From Streptomyces hokutonensis (GTDB taxonomy: Bacteria; Actinomycetota; Actinomycetes; Streptomycetales; Streptomycetaceae), in NCBI RefSeq assembly GCF_000376565.1, contig NZ_BARG01000030.1:62001-126000 (forward strand): DNA of 64,000 nt, read 5' to 3'. Each line of letters opens with the position of its first letter. Positions within the stretch are counted from its first letter, which is position 1. This document shows, piece after piece, positions 59,585 through 64,000 of the stretch. The notes beneath the pieces are model-generated. The model made no database searches. It had not been told where the DNA came from and saw nothing but the letters and a program-made list of their open reading frames with translations. The position numbers and the translations under genes were made by a program.

Positions 59585-60153
59585 CGTCTCGCCCCCTCGG
59601 GCCGGGCTGTCACGGCAGATGCCTTGCCGGGGGCGTCAGCCGCGCGTGCGACAGCCTCGACGATCGCCACGTACGCACCGCAGCGGCACAGGTTGCCGCT
59701 CATTCGCTCCCGTATTTCCTCCGCCGTCAGTTCCGGCTGTCCCGCCTCCGGCCGCACATCTCCGGTCACCGCGCTCGGCCAGCCCGCCGCATGCTCGGCG
59801 AGCACCGCGACAGCCGAGCAGATCTGTCCCGGAGTGCAGTAACCGCACTGGTATCCGTCCAGATCGAGGAACGCCTGCTGCACCGGGTGCAGCCGGTCAT
59901 CCTCCGCGAGCCCCTCGATCGTGGTGATCTCACGGTCCTCGGCCGCCATCGCGAGCTGCAGGCAGGACACCACCCGCCGCCCGTCGAGCAGGACGGTGCA
60001 CGCCCCGCACTGACCCTGGTCGCACCCCTTCTTGGTCCCGGTCAGGTCCAACCGCTCGCGCAGCGCGTCGAGCAGGGTCGTGCGATGGTCAACGGGCAAG
60101 ACGTGTTTTTCACCGTTGACCTTCAACGTGATCATGCTGGTTGTTGATGTCAT
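59581..60153 (-). CDS. Molybdenum hydroxylase 2Fe-2S subunit (third set)
   Basis: A 190-residue iron-sulfur subunit with cluster cysteines C44, C49, C52 and C64 (GCDQGQCGACTV) and the second set in CGYCTPGQ and NLCRCGAY. No Tat leader. It is the first gene of the leftward operon 60153-55009. The 157-base gap before it (60154-60310) has no copy of either operator type described here, so it is regulated differently from the second set or is transcribed with the upstream genes. Confidence 0.94.
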   Translation of the reverse strand: MTSTTSMITLKVNGEKHVLPVDHRTTLLDALRERLDLTGTKKGCDQGQCGACTVLLDGRRVVSCLQLAMAAEDREITTIEGLAEDDRLHPVQQAFLDLDGYQCGYCTPGQICSAVAVLAEHAAGWPSAVTGDVRPEAGQPELTAEEIRERMSGNLCRCGAYVAIVEAVARAADAPGKASAVTARPEGARR

Positions 60154-60310
60154 GCGCTGCTCTCTCTCACGTCAGGACAGAAGCCGGTAAACGCGACCGG
60201 TTGAAAGATGACGAAAACCGAGATGTACGACATGGCGGCTCCACATCGGGTGCGCCCTTCGGCTCATATCCGTGCTCGTTCTCGTGGGCGCGTAGAGACG
60301 AGCAGTGCGC

Positions 60311-61093
60311 TTAGGCCATAAGCGCCCCTTCTCCCTCGGTAAGTGCGGTGCGGAACGCGGTGGCGAGCGCCGCCCTGTCTCCGGACAGGCTGAACAGCCG
60401 GGCGTGTTCGGCGAGCGCGGTGATGCCGCCGGAGCCCCAGCCGGGGACGGCGAGGTACTCCGTGCCTGCCGCCCGCACGGCGGCGAGGAAGCGCTGGTGC
60501 AGCTTGTCGATGTCGGGATGGGTCACGTCGCCTTCGCGGCCCAGGTCCTGGGCGAGATCGAACGCGCCGAACAGCAGCCCGTCCAGGCCGGACTCGCGGG
60601 CGATGGCCTCGACGTTGTCCATGCCTTCGGCGTCCTCGACGACCCCGAAGGCGAGGACGTCCTCGTCGGCGCGCCGGCGATCGGCGGTCCAGTCCGGGCT
60701 GTGATGACCGAACGCACGGGTGGACGCGCACGCTCCCCGGGTGCCGGCCGGGCCGAACCGCGTCGCCTTGGCGATCGCGGCCGCCTCCCCAACGGTACGG
60801 ACGTGCGGCGCGATGATCCCGGCGGCGCCGGTGTCCAGTACGCGCTGGATGAAGCTCGCCGAGTGGTCGGGAACGCGCACGATCGCGTCGATGCCGGACG
60901 CATCGGCGGCGCGCACGATCCCACCGATGTCCCCGAGGTCCATCGTGCCGTGCTCGGCGTCGAGCCAGACGAAGTCGGCACCGGCGTACCCGGCGATCTC
61001 CGCGATGTCCGGGCTCGGCAGCTGGAGCCTGATGCCGAAGGCCCGGTCGCCCGCCTCCAGCTTGTTCCTGATCCGACGGTGTGGCTTGCGCAT
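60311..61093 (-). CDS. HpcH/HpaI-family class II aldolase
   Basis: A 260-residue metal-dependent aldolase. The catalytic base is in WLDAEHGTMD; the metal ligands Glu and Asp are in VVEDAEGMDN and LFGAFDLA; the phosphate/carboxylate-binding Arg is in PAGTRGACAS. The family cleaves 4-hydroxy-2-oxo acids to pyruvate or oxaloacetate and an aldehyde, typically at the end of aromatic ring-cleavage pathways. AAGGAG precedes ATG 61093. An aldehyde product could feed the adjacent Mo hydroxylase, which belongs to an aldehyde-oxidising branch; this is an inference from context. Confidence 0.9.
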   Translation of the reverse strand: MRKPHRRIRNKLEAGDRAFGIRLQLPSPDIAEIAGYAGADFVWLDAEHGTMDLGDIGGIVRAADASGIDAIVRVPDHSASFIQRVLDTGAAGIIAPHVRTVGEAAAIAKATRFGPAGTRGACASTRAFGHHSPDWTADRRRADEDVLAFGVVEDAEGMDNVEAIARESGLDGLLFGAFDLAQDLGREGDVTHPDIDKLHQRFLAAVRAAGTEYLAVPGWGSGGITALAEHARLFSLSGDRAALATAFRTALTEGEGALMA

Positions 61094-61121
61094 ACCCGAC
61101 TCCTTCAGCAGGGTGCCGCGT

Positions 61122-61703
61122 TCAGTCGATCTGGGAGTGCGAACCGATGCGGTGCCAGGCCCGGTTGACGTACACGAGCCCGTCGCTGGAGGCCAACGCG
61201 TCGAACGACTCCGACCGGACGCTGGATTCGAGGGCCTCGGCCACGATCACCGTCGAGCCGCCGGCTTCCATACGGCTGTGGACGCGGGCGCGGATCCACA
61301 CCGGCGCCTCGGTGAAGACGGCTTCGCCGGTCGCGAGCCGCGCCCAGCGCGTCGTGTCGGCGAACCGGTCGATGCCGCTGGTGGCTCCCAGCTGCGCCAG
61401 GTCGAGGGTGCCGGCGTTGAGGAGGTGGATGACGACCGTGTCGGCGTCCCTGATGGTGGGTGTGCTGGAGGACAGGGCTGAGAGAGAGAACATGATGAGG
61501 GGCGGCTCGGCGCTGACCGGTGACACCGACGTCGCGGTCAGTGCCACGGGGCCGGTGCCAGCGTCGGCCGTGATGAGCGACACCCCGCCCGGGTAGAGGC
61601 GGAACGCCAACTTGAAGGCGTCCGCGGTCAGTACGGGGCTCGGCTCGGCCACTGCCACGCCGTGGCCGCTCAGGTCGTCGCTGCGGGGGGAATGGGCGTT
61701 CAT
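61122..61703 (-). CDS. Flavin reductase (FMN reductase) component of a monooxygenase
   Basis: A 193-residue flavin reductase-like protein (FRLYPGGVSLITADAGTGPVALTATSVSPVSAEPPLIMFSL is the typical flavin-binding N-terminal half; the text shows it from residue 30 to 71). It supplies reduced flavin to the oxygenase encoded at 61756, its upstream neighbour in the same direction. ATG 61703 follows GAAGG. In two-component monooxygenases the reductase and oxygenase are usually adjacent, as here. Confidence 0.9.
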   Translation of the reverse strand: MNAHSPRSDDLSGHGVAVAEPSPVLTADAFKLAFRLYPGGVSLITADAGTGPVALTATSVSPVSAEPPLIMFSLSALSSSTPTIRDADTVVIHLLNAGTLDLAQLGATSGIDRFADTTRWARLATGEAVFTEAPVWIRARVHSRMEAGGSTVIVAEALESSVRSESFDALASSDGLVYVNRAWHRIGSHSQID

Positions 61704-61755
61704 GTCGCTACCTTCGGTTTCGCTGATCGTGAAGAGGTGTGCCGGGCGGGGCTGG

Positions 61756-62976
61756 TCAGCCCTGCGCGGCGGTGGCCATGTAGTCGATAGCGGCCCGGCG
61801 CCAGTTGAGGGTCACGTGGTGCGAGGCCATCTCGACGTCCCGCTTGGCGAGGGAGACCGGGTGCGCGGGGTTGCCGCCCTTGGCGCCGACGAGGGAGGCG
61901 ATCCGCTGGACGTTGCGGAGGGCGATACGGGTGACGAGCGCGTTGTCGCGGGTGTCGCGCATCAGCTCCGTGGGGGTCGGGGGCTGGTGGGCGGCGGCCC
62001 GCCGCGAAGCCTCCAGGCTGCGCTGGTCGACGAGTGTCCTCGCCATGTCCAGCTCGCCCGCGGCCTCCGCGAACTCGGTCGCGACGTATTCCTGGTCGGC
62101 GAGCTTGGCGACGCCGCCCACGGCGCTGGCGACTCGGGTCGCCGACGCGGCCGTCTCCGCGAAGTGGTCCGCCGCGCCCAGGGCGGCGCCGACGGCGACC
62201 GCCGCGAACGGGAACCGGCCAGCCGCGGGCCAGGACGACCACAGTGAGTCGAACGTCGGGTGCAGTGCGCGCCGCTGCTCCAGCAGCGGGCGGATCTCAC
62301 GCATCGGCAGGATCCGGCGGTCGGGCACGAACACGTCCTCGATCGCCATCGAGCGGCTGCCCGTTCCCCGCAAGCCCGTCGGGAACCAGTCGTCGATCAC
62401 CACGGCTTCCTTCTGGTCGACGAGGAACATGTGCCCCTCACCGTTCTCGCCCGCGGGCGCGTTGAACATCAGCCACTTCGAGAAGTCCGAGCCACTGCAG
62501 AACCCCCACTGGCCGCTCAGCCGGTAGCCGCCCTGTACCCGCTCCACCTTGGCCTTCGGGTTCAAGTTGATGTTTCCGGCGAGCGTCGCGTACGGGTCCG
62601 GCCCCCAGACCTCGTCCTGCACCTCCTCGGGGAAGGCGAGCAGGGCGATGTTGCCGGCACTCAGGACCGAGAAGACCCAGGCGGTGGAGGCACAGCCGCG
62701 GGCCAGCGTCAAAGTCACCATCGCGTGCTCGTGATCGGTGAGCTCCAGCCCCTCGTACTTCTTGGGCTTGAGGATGTGGAGGAAACCGGCGTCCTCCAGC
62801 CGCCGGTAGGTGTCGCCGGAAATCCGTCGGGAGTCGTCGGTCGCAGCGGCTCCTTCACGCAGCAGCGGCACCAGGTCCTCCGCCGCCCGCAGCACGTCGT
62901 CCGCGGTCAGGGAGGAGTCGGGCCCGGGGCGTACGTCCTGTGCGAGGCTGCTCGTCGCGGGGGTCTGGTTCGGCAT
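61756..62976 (-). CDS. Flavin-dependent monooxygenase oxygenase (acyl-CoA dehydrogenase fold)
   Basis: A 406-residue class D flavin monooxygenase, related to HsaA, hydroxyphenylacetate and indole or pigment hydroxylases. The acyl-CoA dehydrogenase-like marks are GGYRLSGQWGFCSGSDFSKWLM, WFPTGLRGTGSRSMAIEDVFVP and the C-terminal helix bundle with the RNVQRIASLVGAKGG segment. It uses reduced flavin from the reductase at 61122 to hydroxylate an aromatic or similar ring. ATG 62976 has AAGAAGG upstream; the frame is open to 63024. It lies in a run with a GMC oxidoreductase and an aldolase. Confidence 0.9.
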   Translation of the reverse strand: MPNQTPATSSLAQDVRPGPDSSLTADDVLRAAEDLVPLLREGAAATDDSRRISGDTYRRLEDAGFLHILKPKKYEGLELTDHEHAMVTLTLARGCASTAWVFSVLSAGNIALLAFPEEVQDEVWGPDPYATLAGNINLNPKAKVERVQGGYRLSGQWGFCSGSDFSKWLMFNAPAGENGEGHMFLVDQKEAVVIDDWFPTGLRGTGSRSMAIEDVFVPDRRILPMREIRPLLEQRRALHPTFDSLWSSWPAAGRFPFAAVAVGAALGAADHFAETAASATRVASAVGGVAKLADQEYVATEFAEAAGELDMARTLVDQRSLEASRRAAAHQPPTPTELMRDTRDNALVTRIALRNVQRIASLVGAKGGNPAHPVSLAKRDVEMASHHVTLNWRRAAIDYMATAAQG

Positions 62977-63045
62977 TCCGTGGCCTTCTTTCTGGGAAGT
63001 CGTGCTGTGCTGAGTGGTGTGCAAATGGCGCGACGGGCGGGCCCG

Positions 63046-64000
63046 TCACGCGTGCTGGGCCATGAGCTCGCTGCCCCGTTCGCCGATCACGACCGCCGCC
63101 GCGTGCGTCGGGGCTCGGGTGATGTCGGGCATGACGGAGGCGTCGATGACACGCAGACCGTCGACGCCGTGCACCCGTAGCTCGGGGTCGACGACAGAGA
63201 GGCTGTCTGTGCCTGCCCGGCAGGTGCCGACGGGGTGGTTGATGGACACCATGGTTCGGCGGACGAAGTCGAGCACCGCGCCGGAGTCCGCCGCGGAAGC
63301 CAGATCGCGCGGCTGTTCCCCGACATAGACGCGGAACACGGGCGCGGCCGCGATCTCCATGAGCCGGCGGATCCCCTCCACCAGCGTCTGCCGGTCGGAC
63401 GACTCGGTCAGATACCGCGGATCGATCAGAGGCTTCGCCGACGGGTCGACGGACCGCAGGCGCAACTGCCCACGGCTGACCGGGGACAGCAGGCTCACCA
63501 TGCACGTGAGCCAGCGTTCACTGCCGCCGGAGAAGTCGACCGCCGCGGGCAGCACCTGGATGTCCGGTGCACCGGAGACCTCCCCGCACCGAAGGTAGGC
63601 CGCAACCTCCGCCAGAACCGCGAGCGGCCCGCGCCTGCGCTCGGCGTACGTGGCGATGTTCTCCTCGGTCTGTGCGTCGTTCCAGGTACGGCCCCGCACG
63701 ACCGGCCAGGTGACCGGCACTGTCGGATGGTCGTGCAGGTTGGCGCCGACTCCCTGGACGTCTGCCGCCACCTCGATGCCGAGATCGGCAAGGTGCTGCG
63801 CCGGACCGATCCCGGACAGCATGAGGATCTGCGGAGAGCGCAGGGCCCCCGCGCACAGCACCACCGACGCCGTCGACACGGTCCGGTGCCGACCGGCGCG
63901 ATCCAGATACTGCACACCCACGACGCGCTGCCTGTTGAGCAGCACCCGCCGGACCACCGCACCGACCTGCACCGTGAGCTGGGCCCGGTCCATGGCCGGG
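63046..64000 (-). CDS. GMC-family FAD oxidoreductase, C-terminal part (partial)
   Basis: The frame is open to the right edge, so the N terminus with the FAD-binding fold lies outside. The visible part is the GMC core and C-terminal domain: STASVVLCAGALRSPQILMLSGIGP, GVGANLHDHP, the active-site histidine in SINHPVGTCRAG, and the FAD end IDASVMPDITRAPTHAAAVVIGERGS. The family oxidises alcohols to aldehydes, choline-like substrates or sugars. It precedes the two-component monooxygenase by 69 bases on the same strand and may be the first visible gene of that operon. Confidence 0.92.
   Translation of the reverse strand, partial: PAMDRAQLTVQVGAVVRRVLLNRQRVVGVQYLDRAGRHRTVSTASVVLCAGALRSPQILMLSGIGPAQHLADLGIEVAADVQGVGANLHDHPTVPVTWPVVRGRTWNDAQTEENIATYAERRRGPLAVLAEVAAYLRCGEVSGAPDIQVLPAAVDFSGGSERWLTCMVSLLSPVSRGQLRLRSVDPSAKPLIDPRYLTESSDRQTLVEGIRRLMEIAAAPVFRVYVGEQPRDLASAADSGAVLDFVRRTMVSINHPVGTCRAGTDSLSVVDPELRVHGVDGLRVIDASVMPDITRAPTHAAAVVIGERGSELMAQHA

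Noticed and set aside
1..64000. CRISPR arrays, tRNA or rRNA genes
   Set aside because: No regularly spaced direct repeats, and no tRNA or rRNA signature sequences, were found on reading through the window.

Overview
The window is very GC-rich, densely coded actinobacterial DNA, most probably from a Streptomyces chromosome. Pointers are a streptophobe-family membrane protein, a mycothiol-dependent maleylpyruvate isomerase-like protein, frequent GTG/TTG starts, ATGA gene couplings and many one- and two-component regulators. The content (redundant oxidoreductases, regulators, drug exporters, decayed genes) suggests an accessory catabolic region rather than core chromosome. No rRNA, tRNA or CRISPR array was seen.

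Layout. 1-2628: end of a first molybdenum hydroxylase operon of the PaoABC/YagTSR type. 2812-6554: ABC exporter plus LuxR-type two-component system. 6612-16476: a catabolic-looking block (SnoaL-like protein, XdhC maturation factor, TetR repressor, two NmrA-like proteins, berberine-bridge-type oxidase, aldo/keto reductase, amidohydrolase, SDR, dienelactone hydrolase). 16626-19178: MarR regulator, divergent ferric-reductase-like membrane protein and FMN-binding protein. 19306-23665: second, complete molybdenum hydroxylase operon (2Fe-2S, FAD/4Fe-4S and Mo subunits) plus a membrane protein. 23700-30784: phosphoesterase, SDR, a second MarR, second two-component system, MMPL exporter. 30943-36409: TetR, mycothiol enzyme, TrmB-like regulator, decayed stretch, DHA2 exporter, TetR. 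36681-42724: streptophobe protein, OmpR-type two-component system, FAH-family pseudogene, cobalamin riboswitch and cobT. 42882-47396: Tat-exported amidohydrolase, PhyH-type dioxygenase, aldo/keto reductase, TetR. 47494-53734: IS1182-like transposase remnant, then a helicase-nuclease gene coupled to a HEPN-like gene, a candidate defence module. 53843-64000: leftward catabolic run with nitroreductase, FAD oxidoreductase, a third molybdenum hydroxylase, aldolase, two-component flavin monooxygenase and a GMC oxidoreductase that leaves the window.

The most striking feature is regulatory. Six promoters share one architecture: -35 TTGCNA, a 17-bp spacer that is itself a palindromic operator (core ANCGGAC-N4-GTCCGNT), -10 TACGTT/TACGGT, and a second copy of the operator just downstream. 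They serve xdhC, two NmrA-like genes (one heading a three-gene operon), two amidohydrolases 30 kb apart and a dienelactone hydrolase, so these genes look like one regulon, probably under the TetR protein at 8578-9159. A TetR gene at 46770 has the same architecture with one inner base changed (GGAG/CTCC). A separate operator type (GAAC-N3-GTTC) links the TetR gene at 30943-31608 to the second molybdenum hydroxylase operon 12 kb away. Two MarR genes and their divergent promoters are clear duplicates. Together the region reads as a layered, duplicated catabolic network built around molybdenum hydroxylases and downstream hydrolases and reductases; the substrate cannot be read from the sequence.
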